From assembly GCA_021014945.1 (NCBI GenBank), contig MU266357.1:1-64000 (forward strand): a stretch of DNA of 64,000 nt. Direction: 5' to 3'. The notes below the pieces were generated by a model. The model was not told the origin of the DNA and did not search any database. It worked only from the letters and a program-made list of their open reading frames with translations. Made by a program: the position numbers and the translations under genes. The stretch is from Leucogyrophana mollusca. Its lineage: Eukaryota; Basidiomycota; Agaricomycetes; Boletales. Shown piece after piece: positions 1-13,136 of the stretch; within the stretch, counting starts at the first letter, position 1; each line of letters opens with the position of its first letter.

Positions 1-695
1 GATTTTCTGCTTTTTCGTGGGCCGGTTATACTGGGCAGGTTTGTCTCGTGGTTTTCGCTTCTCGGCAACCATCGTAAGGTGGGGAATTAATTGCATAAAA
101 TTGTGTCGTAGATGGCTTCTAATACCCTATTCAAACAATGTGAAGTGCATGTTCGGTTCCCTGGCCTTGTCCCAGCCCGCTAAAATGGTGGCTGATAATG
201 CATACCGGCCATGCAAAGCAATCCATTATGTATTATGCAAAATTTTTACATTTTTCCTGCGTCCCACAATGGGATCCACATCAAGTCAATGCGATACGAG
301 AAATATGCATTACGATGTCATGCATTATGACCCATTCAACTGTAACGGCGTCACACACGGGTGTGACTTGGCCCATGGCTTGCGGTCGTCCACCAACACG
401 AGATGGGGATATGTTCCAGACATGTATGGCTGACACTGCCTTTCGTATCATACATAGCCCAAGGCACGATGTATAGCGCTGTGGGGCGCCAGGAAAGCGA
501 GGAGGTGCGGGATTCAATTTGTTACTCACTTTTCTGACCCAGCTGGCAGTGGGCACGGCCCTTTGCATAATTTAGGGAGCTACTATATATTGGCATATAT
601 GGTGGGCGGCAGACGCTGCTATGTATTCGGCCTTCTATATTGTACCGATGTCTATGTCGAAGCTGAGTACCAGTATTAGATCAGGTCAAGGTCCT
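1..695. other. no gene recognised (left edge)
   Basis: Only short overlapping frames without family resemblance. An AT-rich stretch at about 582-600 (CTACTATATATTGGCATATAT) is TATA-like but no gene follows it. Confidence 0.5.
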
Positions 696-1227
696 TTACT
701 CGTCTAACGCGAGAGCAGCAATTGCCTCTGCAACGTCTATCACGCATACCCATGCAGAGTGTATCCCGCGATTCTCCCTGTCGACGATCTTATCTTTCCA
801 GCTGGACTCCGAAAATCCTAAAACATTGTTCAAATCAGCCCCGTTCGTTATCCCATCCCACCAACTTGACAGACAAAGAAAGCGACAACTTACCAAGCTC
901 TTCCCCCCGGCAATGTTTCTGGGAAAACAGCATCAACGATGCTGGCCACAGCTCTCCTGACGTGAACGTGAACGATTTCACGTCCCCCGCCAGCGGCGGC
1001 GGCAAATTCAGACATATGCACGGGCTCTTGCTAATGTTCTTCCAAAAGTTCAGCCGTGATCCAGAGTATGTCTCGTGATGTACGCCTTTGGCTTTTGTGT
1101 CGCAGTCCTCGGTGTTGTAGAGGTGCAGTACGAACCCCGCTTTCTCCTTTCCGTATTCGCATTCGGCGGCTGCGAAGGAGGCGGTAAAGGCGAGAACGGT
1201 GAGCCAAGTGGATTTTAGTGCAACCAT
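696..1227 (-). CDS. small secreted cysteine-rich protein 1
   Basis: Two exons (1227-894, 817-696) joined by a 76-nt GT-AG intron give 151 aa. The start is the ATG opening MVALK, followed by a hydrophobic stretch ending in an AAA site near residue 21, which reads as a classical signal peptide. The mature part has six cysteines, and all six are matched in the neighbouring paralogue at 3333-3820, as is the intron position. The C-terminal half (KHCRGEEL, then GFSESSW and SAWVCV) loosely resembles one Greek-key motif of betagamma-crystallin-like folds; that is inference only. A TATA-like element lies at 1371-1377. Function is unknown. A secreted effector, an antimicrobial protein or a cell-wall protein are all possible. 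Confidence 0.75.
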
Positions 1228-3332
1228 TGGCACTGCTGATGATGCTGGGGGAAGACAGGTTAACGACGAATCGACAATGACTGAGACAATGCAAAAGCTC
1301 ATACATACCGATTACTCGAAGCACAGGCGGAAATAGCGCGATAACCTGAGGTTGCTTCGAGAGCTTCCCCTTTTATAATCCCAGGAGGCCAGCGCTTGAT
1401 TTCCTGCGATGTCATCGACATCGACAATCAATCACCCTTTTCATGGAGGTCGCACAAGGGCACACCGGTTTGGCTGTGCATGTTGCACTGGGATTTGGGA
1501 CCCACCAGCCGTTGACAGATGCTACTTATTTCAGGCCACTGCCCTGCAGGCGTCCCGGCTAAAATCGCTCGTGGCGGCTCGCGCCTCCAAGGGCGCGGTA
1601 ATGGTGGGGCGACATGAACATCATGTCATCAAGGAATAGTATCATCTGCAGAGTGTACGCCCAAGGCTATCGTCGGGCACCTCGTCGCTGAATTTCGAGG
1701 GTGAACTCATTGGTCAAAATGGTTTCATGGCTCAAGCCACGTTAACGAGCCACTTCTGGTAGCCGATCCACGGTAACGCCACCCAAGCTCCCAACCCAAC
1801 TGTCGACGTCGAACGTTAGCGAGCGTTCTGAACAGAGATATAAGAGGTAAAAATGTGCATCTTGGATTTCAAACACATATTAGATGGCAGTGCATGCACA
1901 AGGAACCAAACTATGACACCAAAGACTTGAGTTCTCGCATCAGGGTCAAGCCCGAGGCTGCCCGAGGTGGGGCTACCAAGGATTTTCGGAGACTGGGAAC
2001 ATGTGGTTCGTGAATCACAGCCGAGACAATTTTTTGCTTACCGTTTTAAGTGGCTGCCTTTCCGTAGGGTCTGAGATTACAGATTTGTCCTCAAACTTTG
2101 TCAGCGGAGTTTCGCCTGGGTCTGAAGAATAGGATGCAGAATTCAGCAAAACCGTAGGAAGATTTGATTCACAAAAAGTCACCCACCCTCTGGCGACTAA
2201 TTGCGGCCGAACTTGACCGGAAAAGGCGAAGGCGCATGGATGCACGTCAAAATGTCAAGGCGCGGAGCCCGAAATGCGTTCTGGAGATGGTTTTTTATCT
2301 GGAAAGGGGGGTCGACCCCCTCCTCCAGATTTCAGTCTGAAAACGCCTCTTCTCATAGGTCGGAGTCGAATTTTTTGATGCGCAATATCGGCAAACGTCG
2401 GCACGCTCGGCTTGTTGGGTCTGAAGCAAAATCTGTATCTAGAAACGTCCTCAAATCCTGCGGGAAGTCATCCAGTCTTCGAGTTTCCAAGTTGTCTCCA
2501 TTGTCAAAGGTGTCCGAGTCAGACGGTCCCGGGCACCCGGCGGCACTTAGTGGCGATCCCTGTATAACCAACGCCAGCGGCAGGAAGCACTAGACACCGA
2601 GTTTAAGGTCTTGAGGTTTGGAGTTTACATGGTATCTCGGAGGTTGCGCCACTTGGCGTCTGCGACTGAGTGCAGCCGACTGCCTACAGTTGAAAACTTT
2701 CTGATAGCCGATCCAAAGCGCTCATGCCCCGATCGAACAAAGGCACGGCAGACAGATGATCGATGACAGTCTGACAGTAGTCTGACCCGATGAAAGTCGA
2801 GGTCCCCCTCGGTGAATTTCGGTGGATTTCGGTGTTCGGCGTTCGTCGGCACATCCTTGGTAGATAGTGCACTGTGTAGACCTGTGTAGACTTGGCAGAG
2901 AAATCGTGTAAAGCTCACACTCACTATGATTTACACAAACGTCCTCATGCTGCAGCTTTAGCACCAGAGTCCGTTGGATAACGGTCGAACGGGAAGCTCT
3001 CATATGCGGAATCATCGAGGGTGAGGAGACGCAATGGGCGAATGGAAGCTTAATCGGGGCATACCTTATATTAAAACATATCGACCGTCGTCACTACGTT
3101 CGAAATTAGGTCGAAAGTAAGGTCGACTAATGCCTACTAGAGGGGCGATATCGATGATGCCAGGTGTCGAGCTCGAGGTTCATTCTGAGAGTATATGATA
3201 CTTTGCAGCACTCGTATAGTGAGGCTGTATGTATCGCACCAGGCTACGAGCGCCGCGCGCTGCCAATGCCGCGACCTGTGAGACGCCCCCTTGGCAAGAT
3301 ATTCGCGCCTGTGATGCATTCGCCTCCACGCC
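1228..3332. other. intergenic between the secreted-protein paralogues
   Basis: No convincing coding frame. Two loosely similar stretches (about 2065-2100 and 2417-2460, sharing GGGTCTGA and GTCCTCAAA) and short local repeats (GATTTCGGTG near 2815-2835) hint at decayed repeat DNA. Confidence 0.45.
1371..1377 (-). promoter_or_regulatory. TATA-like box of secreted protein 1
   Basis: The minus strand reads TATAAAA here, about 145 nt upstream of the ATG at 1227. That leaves room for a roughly 110-nt leader. Position and sequence fit a fungal TATA box; there is no transcript support. Confidence 0.4.
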
Positions 3333-3820
3333 CTACTCCAACAACAAAAGACCCAAAATCAACTTCGCGTTTGGCACGCAAATCCATGCAGACATTATTC
3401 CGCGATCTCCTTCGTCTACTATCTTGTCCATCCAACTGGTCGATGAGAACCCTGAACACACCAGGTTCAGCGCGATTCTGACCAGCTCCCGTTCGTAAAT
3501 CACGCACCGAGTGTAGCCCCAAGACAGTCTTTCTTTTCATGAAGTGAAACAGATGCTTTCCACACCGACCCGGAGGTGAAAACGAACGACTTGATGTGTC
3601 CAGCGAGCGGTTCATGGATGTTGAAGCACTGGCAATTGTTCCTCTCTATATGCGGTTGCCGGCCGTAGAACGTCTCGTGCCCGTCCTTGTGATCACAGTC
3701 CTCCGCGCCGAAGACGGACAACGCAAATCCGAACTTGTCGTCTACATAGTTGCATTTTGCCATTGTGAAAGAGACAATGGATGTGAGGGCAACTAGAGCA
3801 GCAGGTTTGAGCGCAACCAT
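3333..3820 (-). CDS. small secreted cysteine-rich protein 2
   Basis: Exons 3820-3508 and 3451-3333 (56-nt intron) give 143 aa. Reading through the intron would stop early at 3500; splicing restores a C-terminus (GFSSTSW, DKIVDEGDRGI, SAWICV) that aligns with protein 1. The MVALK start, the signal peptide (cleavage likely after TMA at about residue 20), six cysteines and the intron position are shared with the copy at 696-1227 on the same strand, so this is a tandem duplication that has since diverged strongly. The C-terminus ends in a Leu-rich tail (LILGLLLLE) instead of the Ala-rich tail of protein 1. Role unknown. Confidence 0.75.
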
Positions 3821-4995
3821 AATGGCGGGGTGCTCAAGCCGGAGGAGTGGGGGGCTTCAGTTAGTGGGATGCTAGAAACATGACGGGCACGTCTCTTCTT
3901 ATGCAACTAGTTGCAGGTGACCGTCAAAACTCGTCAGGATCCTCGGGCATTGCCCGGGCATTCCTGTTTGATAGGAGCCTACGGGTGCCGCGATCGCCTT
4001 AGGCACCAAGGGACGCATTTCGGATCGTCGCAACTACGGCGCTCGCAAAGTAAGTATGTTAGCGGGGTTATCTGGCTTACGATGGGGTGGTAATCGCCCC
4101 GACAAAGCGGGGAGAGAAGTTATCTGACTGGCCAGAAGCTGCAGTCTCGTCGCGGATGACAATCATCTGTGACAGAGTCGGAACGTTCTTCGGGGCCAGA
4201 GTCCGTGGACCGAGGCACGCTACCGCTGGGTGACCCGCTGAGGGCTGTCAGTCGATGGAAAATAGCGGAGAGCAGTCGAGGAACGTCGAGGAATAATCAA
4301 GGAACGACCAGGGACAGCACAGGATCGCATAGTGTTTTCCTGTCAGCCTGTCGAAGAAATGACAACCACAGCTACTCGCTTCAGTTTTTTGAGACGGCCT
4401 CGAGACAAATAAGACAGACATATTCTTCGCATACATACATACTGAAGCTGTCGCATGCGATCCTCGCTGTCGGAGTCCGAGTAGGTCTACCGGAGTCACA
4501 CGGTGCGCACGGAGAAGGAACGACTGTCTTCGTTCCAAACTTTGGTCTCCCTGCGGGAAACTAGGTCACTGTCAGTTGCAAGGTCATCCGAGGTCCGTAC
4601 TTCACCGACTCTTCTACATGGGACTGAGTACACACTATACTTATTTCGCCACTCGACATGTAGAGTATATGAGCGCCAGTAACTCCGAGTCGGCATTGTC
4701 TTCTCCGCTGTCCGGTTCAACTGTGGCATCGGAGTGAACATAGCAAGGTGCGATTCGAATTGGCTTGGAGTACTCAGAGGCTACATGTACTGATACCAGA
4801 TACTCGGATTGCCAGCAGTGTCCACGTGTAATGGTTAGTCGACGACCCTCCTCGATCTGATGCTGGAAATGCGTGGGAACACTGCTTGCGGTGTCCCTGC
4901 ACCCTCGCGCTGCGCTGCGCTATCTAACAGAGAGAGTCACCTGTGCGAGTAGTCGAAACTCAAGACTGCAAGTCATATACAGTTCCGGACACGAA
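3821..4995. other. intergenic, no gene recognised
   Basis: Promoter side of secreted protein 2 and of the F-box gene. Open frames here are short and unlike known proteins. Confidence 0.5.
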
Positions 4996-6647
4996 ATGGA
5001 TATCGACGGTGATGTTTCGCATGGCATCGCTTCGACGCACTCTATCTTTGAAAGGATCCCCCTCGATGTTCTCTATCGCATCATTTACTTCGTCTCGGTT
5101 CAGGATATTATTCGCCTCCGACAGGTATTTAACCTGCTTTATGGTGGATTCCTTTACTTCGCCGGGGCTGATGCCTTGAACGCAGGTCTCCAAATTTCTC
5201 CAAGAAATAACGGAGGCGAGGTCCATCTGGAGTAACGCGTATCGGACGACATCTTTAGCTCGTCGCCTTGGTCCGTTTCCGCATCAGTCGACCGCCACCC
5301 TGAAAGACTTGCTTTTTCAAAGTGCAAAAATCGCCTGCAACTGGGCTCCCAACATTCCACGGCCCACTGCCAAACACCCTATTGAAGTCAAACAAGGCGA
5401 CTGCTGCCATAGTCTGTTGCTAGGCCGATGGTTAATGTTCGTTGACGAGTCGCGGACGCAAATAAGATGTTTCGACCTCGACTCTGCCGACCGCGACTGC
5501 GCATCATCCATCGTCTATAATAACAACGGCACCCCAATTTCTGACTTCCATTCAGTATCAACTACCAGTGTTGGCGGACACGATTTAGCCCTTGTAATAG
5601 TAAGAGAACGCCCAGGCACGTCAATGGATAGAATGTGTGTTCTGTTTTTTATCTTTATCCTTCTTCCTCTTTTTCCTGACAGCGTTTTACCTTCAGCAAG
5701 ATACTGAAGGTTCTTGGTCATGAAGGGCCTCTGATCAGTTTCGAGCCGGCACAAACGTACTCTATCAGCTGGAAGAGTACCTCCCTCCGTTCTGTAATTG
5801 GGCCTCGATTGCTCGTTATTTCCGGTGAGCAACTCGTGATATGTCCGAAAGAAGTCCTCTACGTGGACTTGGCCACGTACCAGACGTACAAAATGACATT
5901 CACCGTGGTGAGCGTCTATCTCGATGTCATTCCTCATGATGGGCATACCACTCATCCCGTTCGCATTAGCCTGTAGAACACTATATTCCCACACATGTAT
6001 CATTCATCTCGTGTGCGACGCATCTGCTCGTGTTACGAAGCTTTCTTACCACCGACAACACATCCCATACCATCATCGATGTTTTCCCCCTCGCGTCGGC
6101 TAATATGGCTCCTAAACCTGGTTCACTGGATCCATCTCACAGTGGCGAATGGCCCTCGTATTTCAACGGCACACATCTCCTGTGTGATCCATCTCTCCAC
6201 TCCCAGATCGATGATCCACGCATCTCATTTGTGTTCGTCAGTTCTCGCAATATCGGAAAGCGTTTTGCGACCGCATTCTACGGTGTTGCGCATCTCACTC
6301 TTTCTAATAAAATGATACTGCTCGAAACACAAGAGCTCTTTCGGCAGGTGCAGGGACAGCACTTTTTTATCTGCCCCTGCTTAAACGGGAGCACGAGAGC
6401 CATTTGCATATCTTCTCCCTCCTTCGCCGCTCGCCTGTTCTTAGGTGAAGGGCTGGAGCATGCCATTTCCGCTATCACTCTGACGGTGGACGAATCCTCT
6501 GCTGTCACTCTATCCACATCAGCTGTAAAGCTTCCTGGTATGAGCCCATGTGCAGCTGTGATTGGATTTGATGGCAATCATGGACGAATTGTATGGAGGA
6601 CATCCACACCCCATGGGTCGATTCTTGAGGCAGTCGATTTCGCGTAG
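4996..6647 (+). CDS. F-box domain protein
   Basis: Exons 4996-5124, 5186-5634, 5697-5907 and 5970-6647 give 488 aa. The start is the MDIDGD methionine just before the F-box (residues about 15-55: FERIPLDVLYRII, LRQVSKFL). The region after the F-box (ITEARSIWSNAYRTT) is the usual continuation in Agaricomycete F-box proteins, where the F-box recruits Skp1 of an SCF ubiquitin ligase. The remaining 400 residues are beta-rich without a repeat I can name; in relatives this part is the substrate-binding side. All introns are 61-62 nt. The junction at 5634/5697 uses the second of two nearby acceptors, because the first leads to a stop. Confidence 0.8.
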
Positions 6648-7200
6648 CCGTCTCGAATTTTGTGCTGGCTAGCTCTGGCCAGGAAATATATGATTTGTGC
6701 GCCAGCGCAGGATAGCAGAATGGGGATCAAGTTGCCAGTCAATCAAGTCTCTTGAACCTCCGCTGGCTCTCTTGACACACCTGCAATGACATTCTCCGAG
6801 CTTTGGCGGGTGAACCTCTGTTCAGTTCCGCGAAGTATGGAGATTCCCAGGGAGGTAAGGGGAGGTACTGGCAATTAGAAGCACCGACGAGTCACTCTGA
6901 CGCCTGACGTGAAACGACATTGATGCCGCGCTCGTTATCTGCGCCATTTAGAATTGAACTCGGTCCCGCATCGATGCGCGTCGAGTCACCAGAGCAACAT
7001 GGGGCAAGCCTTGGTCACGACACCGCGCTTGCCCCTGAAGTGAATCCCGGTAAACGACGCATATTACATAGGACCAGCGTCCCCATTACACCCGCGCAAT
7101 GACCATTCATCATTTCAGAACAACATAAAAGCGCGTCAAGTCCAGCTGCAACCGATTTCCATCAGTTTCCTTGCATCACACGCACTCACCATCTAACATC
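6648..7200. other. intergenic, upstream of the aldo-keto reductase
   Basis: Nothing recognised apart from the TATA-like element at 7124. Confidence 0.5.
7124..7131 (+). promoter_or_regulatory. TATA-like element of the aldo-keto reductase gene
   Basis: CATAAAAG lies 70-77 nt upstream of the ATG at 7201, a plausible TATA position for a short leader. Weak evidence. Confidence 0.3.
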
Positions 7201-8564
<1,364 letters not shown>

Positions 8565-9099
8565 GCCAGAAATCTATGTAGTTTTCACTTATTCGGAGAG
8601 CTCGCCACACCAATCACCACTCACTTTGTGTATACTCCTAGTCTGATTGGCTCGCTATGGTTAAAAGATCCTGTAACGTAGAAGCACACGCACCTCGCTC
8701 CAAACCAGCTTGCCAAAACCGAACCGAAGGAATCGCTCAGTCAACAGCAAAAACATATATAAAGACGATAGAGACAGAATCGTACAACACACACACACAT
8801 CCGGCGCGCAGCAGAAAGCCAAAATGGAGAGTCAAAGTGAAGGTTGAAGTGAAATAGATGAAGACAAGACCTGCGTGCTTTAATACATAGATGTAAGTGC
8901 CTCAGGGGTGGCTCGGTGTCCCAGTATGTGTGGCATCTGGGGATCTGGCGCAAATGCGGACGGAAGATATGTGTTCTGTGTGTGGTGTTACGTAAGCGAA
9001 GGGAAGGCGTTGACCGAAAGACTAAAGAATGGAAGGTGGTCTGCGTCACGTCGGATAATGGTCAGTAAACGTCGCAGACTCGCAGCGTGACTCACGCGG
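8565..9099. other. convergent intergenic region
   Basis: 3' flanks of the aldo-keto reductase and DsbA-like genes. A short CA run lies near 8785-8799. Confidence 0.5.
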
Positions 9100-10170
9100 T
9101 CATGACGAAGCTACAGCCTTCTTCTCCAGAAGGGGGCCAGTGCACGAATTACACGTCGTTGGGCTGCCCGAGGACCCGGATGCTGCCAATTTCCGGAATA
9201 TCTATGGTAGCGAGTCAGACACGTGGATCACCCGCACGAAACACAGCCGATAGTAGCGGAGGCATGGAGCAAATCTCAGCGGGACAAATGCAACCCCTCT
9301 CACCTGGACATAACACTCCATTGGTTGCATGCCATTCAGCGCCCATCTCCCGTCTATAATGATGAATGGGACGCCGTTGACGCCGTTTGCTTTCGCTGCC
9401 TCCATCATCTTATCTACGCAGTCTGCGCATTCGTTTGACTGGAGAAAATCCACTGCCTGTAATGCCCAGTAAGAACCCGAACATGTTAAACGTGTTCGGG
9501 CGGGGCTCAAGACTCACCTCTTCCCGTTTCAAAACCCCCACCTTTTCAGCAGAGTCTGCGAGGAAGTCCAAGCTGGTAATGTCTTCTCCTTCAGCAAAGC
9601 AAGCTTCAAACAGTATGTCGTTCAGCTTGCGCTGCATTTCCTGTCCGCCGACTTGGTACGCCTTTACAGCGAGGCGATGTGCCAGGATGGGTCTGCACAT
9701 TATCCCGTCATCCTTCCTGTGAGAAACAGGGCCGCCAGTCAGCTATGAGTTATTCAGGCTATACATTGCATGGAACTCGCATCTTCAGCCCTGCCTTTTC
9801 GGCCATCCCTTCTACGACTTTCCATTTTATGACCGCCTCTTCCTTGCCAAACTTCTTCGCTAGATAGTCGTTGCGTTTGAAAGGTTTCCCATCCGACGTG
9901 GGACACATGATCGTGAACGGTCGAAACTCCACGTCGAAACGGACAGGAAGATCAGAACATGCTTCTATGGCATCACGAAGGTTCTTGTTTCCGATGTAAC
10001 AGAAGCTACAGATCTGCCGTTTTGCGGCGAGGCATACGGTGAGATTCCGATGGTGGTGGGAAAAGCCGTAGGGGAAGGATTGGAAAGAGCAGACGTACAT
10101 AATCCGAGATAACGATGATTTTGATGAGACGCTGAGGTTCCGGAGACGCCGTGGAGTCTGAATCAGACAT
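9100..10170 (-). CDS. DsbA-family/FrnE-like thioredoxin-fold protein
   Basis: Five exons (10170-10099, 10013-9765, 9712-9518, 9456-9304, 9201-9100), all in phase 0, give 256 aa. The active-site motif CSFC (residues 26-29, followed by YIG) and the downstream pattern (AHRLAVKAYQ, LFEACFAEGEDI, GVNGVPFIIIDGRWALNGMQ) are those of the DsbA/HCCA-isomerase/FrnE group, predicted thiol oxidoreductases. There is no signal peptide, so it is probably cytosolic. The second intron's ends are the weakest point: the only frame-preserving choice I found uses a donor at 9764 or 9776 and an acceptor ending GAAG at 9713. A Cys-x-x-Cys (TCNSC) sits in the C-terminal tail. Confidence 0.82.
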
Positions 10171-10875
10171 GTTCGTACACTTTGAGCCGTCCTCTCAGAT
10201 TGAATTCCACTCCGAGTGGTTGAGCAACAGATAAGTCACAGTAAGCGACCACGATGGTTGAGGACAGGGAGATAATTATCCGGGGTCAAAGAGGAGAAAT
10301 AAGAGAGCCAGCAGAGAAACAGCGGATAAGAAAATAACAAAGCCTTAATGACGGACGGCTGGGCAAGGTGGTAAGTGTGTAAGCTGTGGACTCATCAGCC
10401 AATTTGACTCTGGGCGGGAAACTTGGAGGTCATTAGCAAGATTGGCGTGACATCTCTGTCAGCAATCGTGTGTGACACACTGCATTCGGAACATATGTCA
10501 CAACCCGTCACCCTCTGCGTCACGATGGCAGACTCATCCCGACAAATGCGGCAATCAGCTGGCATCATTCGCCACAAAATAATGTGGTCATAGCTGGTAC
10601 GACGATGAGGTGTGGATGGAGGTGGCGGTCTTCGTTGTGTAGTCCGAAAGGCGAAGGGATGTAGCATGGGTTGGATGTGCGTAATAAGCCCAGCGTCATT
10701 TGGCGACCATCTGTCGTCAGTTTCTCAGAATAAATCATGCATGGCAATCGGTTCACAGCACTCTTGTGCCTATGCCCCGTGTGGTCTCAGATAATCACCC
10801 AATTCATTGAGAAGCCGATTCTCGCTGACCGGTTAGGTGCATTATTCCTAACAGCTGTGGCCACGTACAGTCAGC
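10171..10875. other. intergenic, no gene recognised
   Basis: Promoter of the DsbA-like gene and 3' flank of the fusion gene. No supported coding frame. Confidence 0.5.
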
Positions 10876-12530
10876 CTACAAATCGAGTGGCGCCGAGATG
10901 TAGATGGTTTCGGTAAATGTGTCAGGAACTTCGGTCTCTTCCTGTCATCAATCACCGAAGCCCACGAGTTAGCCCTATCCCGAATTAGCAGGAAACACCA
11001 CTCACCGCTGCTTGCTTAGCGCATCTGTTCGCGTCAATATTCCACTCCTTCTTCAGCAGATAGAACTGCACCCTAACCCCCATCGCCTCCCACCTCTCAA
11101 TCTCTGCCATCAATTTTTCCCATAGATCACGGTTTTTCACGGCCTCTCCGCGGCTCGTCCTCCAGCCCCGCTGGCACCAGGAGCTCATCCACTCACAAAC
11201 ACCACGTACCACATAATCTGCATCCGTCCCGATTACAATACGCTTGAATCCCTCCCCATTCCAGTATCGAATCTGGAGCGCGGCAACAGCTGCTCGAAGC
11301 TCTGCACGGTTGCTCGTCCGTGGATGGCCAGGAATGTTCTCGAGCGAGAAGGAGAACCCCCGTACACCAGGCCGGAAGACAAGACCACAACCCGCCCGTG
11401 CATTGGGTTGGTCATCATTCACAGCAGCACCTTTGATAAAAATAAGCACGGAGGCAAGGTGCGTGTTGTCGGTATGCACCCAGCGCGGCTCAACAACGGT
11501 ACTGATATTCATGGCCGGCGTGAAGAGGTCGAGGGGGTGAGTGCCTTCGTGGGTGACAAAACGCCGATCAGCAGCTTCGCAGTTGATGCGAGGGCCAAAA
11601 TGCCCAAAGGTCATGACTGCAGGTCTGGGCATACGTGGCAAGGACGCAAGATCAATCACGGATCTGGGTCTGCGCATGGTATTAGTGGAACGAGATAAAA
11701 CAGAAAAAGCCCCGGAACTCACAGCACGCTATCCTCAATGTCATCACTCAGGTAGGGATCGTCACCTGAGCCTCTCTTCATATCTTGCAGCATTCTGTCG
11801 TACATTCCGGGAGCATTCAATGACACGATGGATGGCTCAGCTGCGGGATTGAAATTCTCCCCTAAGCCTGAAACCTCGCGTGCCCACCTCTTCCTCTCCC
11901 GCAGCTCTGCGTTGGGGTTGGGGGTAGAAAACGCCCTTTTGACTTCGTCCCAGCCACGAACACCTCCGCTGTCCTCGACTGGGCCGCAGCCAACCGCGTC
12001 GATGACCTTGAGTTCCTTAACCCTGGATGTTCCAGTAGACACCAACTTGATCTCGTGCTCCCAGTTATCCTGAGCTAATCACTGAGCACTGATTAGGGTG
12101 AAATCAACGGACTTCTTACCCCAAAGTCATAGAGGAAGTAGCAATCGGCTAGCCGGCCGTCCCTGGTCACCGCCTGTCTGTGCTTACCATCTTGCGCCCA
12201 GAAATCCCTCAATCTTGCCTCCTTCTCACTTAGAGACAGTCCGCGAGGAAGATCACCCCAATCATCCTCGAACTCCGCGTTGCTCATGTGAATGGTCGCG
12301 AGCTGCTCTCGAGGAGCAAATGATAATAAGTTTCCCCCACCGTTTCTCGGCGATCTAGCGAGTTCAAATGTGAACTGTTGAAGATGGCAATGTTGCCAGC
12401 CAAACGTGTACTGGATGGCGGCGTTCAGGCGTTGGAAGGTCCATGTAGCAGGGACAGAGAAGGTTCGGGATATGACAGGGTTACGCGATCCGAGCAGTTC
12501 GACTCGAAATGTATAGGTGCGCACAGACAT
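10876..12530 (-). CDS. pRiA4b ORF-3-like domain fused to an RNase H domain
   Basis: Exons 12530-12120, 12069-11723, 11669-11006 and 10941-10876 give one 495-aa protein. Residues 1 to about 250 form a plasmid pRiA4b ORF-3-like domain (YTFRVELLGSRNP, FQRLNAAIQYTFGW, HLQQFTFEL, YDFGDNWEHEI, CGPVEDSGGVRGW). Residues from about 253 are an RNase H fold (RAGCGLVF, TSNRAELRAAV, IGTDADYVV). The link is a 53-nt intron (11722-11670) with a GTGAGT donor, an ACTAATA branch-like sequence and a GCAG acceptor, and it keeps frame. Without it, two genes would lie only about 40 nt apart. In RNase H, Glu376 and Asp402 are kept, but the first catalytic Asp is Lys332 (FIKGAA) and the last is Asn467 (NIDANRCA), so nuclease activity is doubtful. 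The alternative is two genes, with an RNase H start at 11677. Confidence 0.72.
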
Positions 12531-12758
12531 CTTGTGATTCTGAGTTCTGCAGATGGTGTCTTACCATCCAGTCCTCCACCGTCAGCTGAAAGCACCTACG
12601 AGTCAAGCTAGAGAATATCAGTGGAGACGGCGTTTGCAGCGAGAACAACTGGGTGTAATCAGTCTTGGGTGAAATGCGATGAAGGGCAAATGAAGGGTGC
12701 TGCAAGTGGGACTTACCGTCTTTCCCTAATCTTCAAACTTATATCACAGCGAAATTTC

Positions 12759-12766
12759 TTTTTATA
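12759..12766 (-). promoter_or_regulatory. TATA box of the pRiA4b/RNase H gene
   Basis: The minus strand reads TATAAAAA about 230 nt upstream of the ATG at 12530. The leader between them contains plausible donor (GTAAGT) and acceptor (TTTCAG) sites, so a 5'-UTR intron is possible. Confidence 0.45.
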
Positions 12767-13136
12767 TCGCGGAGTTGACTCGGACTGTCCTTGGCGACCC
12801 ACAACCAAGCGCAGTTTCTGGCGATGAAAACAGGTCGTCCATCTGACGATATCTCGCTTCAATCCTCCCTCGCACGAGTTCCTCGGAGCTATGCCAGGCT
12901 CGAAACATGCAAGCTTTGACTTCCATGATACTAGTACGGAGATCGTTTACGCTCGAAAGCTACGTATGAGCCGGACACGGCGTCTTTATATGGCAAACTG
13001 CCGGCGGCTTGTGATTGACGCTTGCTTGCTTCTGTGGGTCCAAAGTAAGTTCACAAGACGAGGTGGCGTTGCAGTGGGTGGACTCTTCTTCGACGCCACT
13101 GCGACTGCAGCGCACTGCAGATTTGTAGGATAAACG

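Noticed and set aside
4169..4564. 131-codon plus-strand frame upstream of the F-box gene
   Set aside because: Overlaps an equally long frame on the other strand. No protein features.
8785..8799. CA dinucleotide run
   Set aside because: Only about seven units long, in a 3' intergenic region. Not notable.
11006..11677. RNase H as an independent gene starting at 11677
   Set aside because: The gap to the upstream frame is too small for separate fungal genes, and a good in-frame intron joins them. Kept only as an alternative model.
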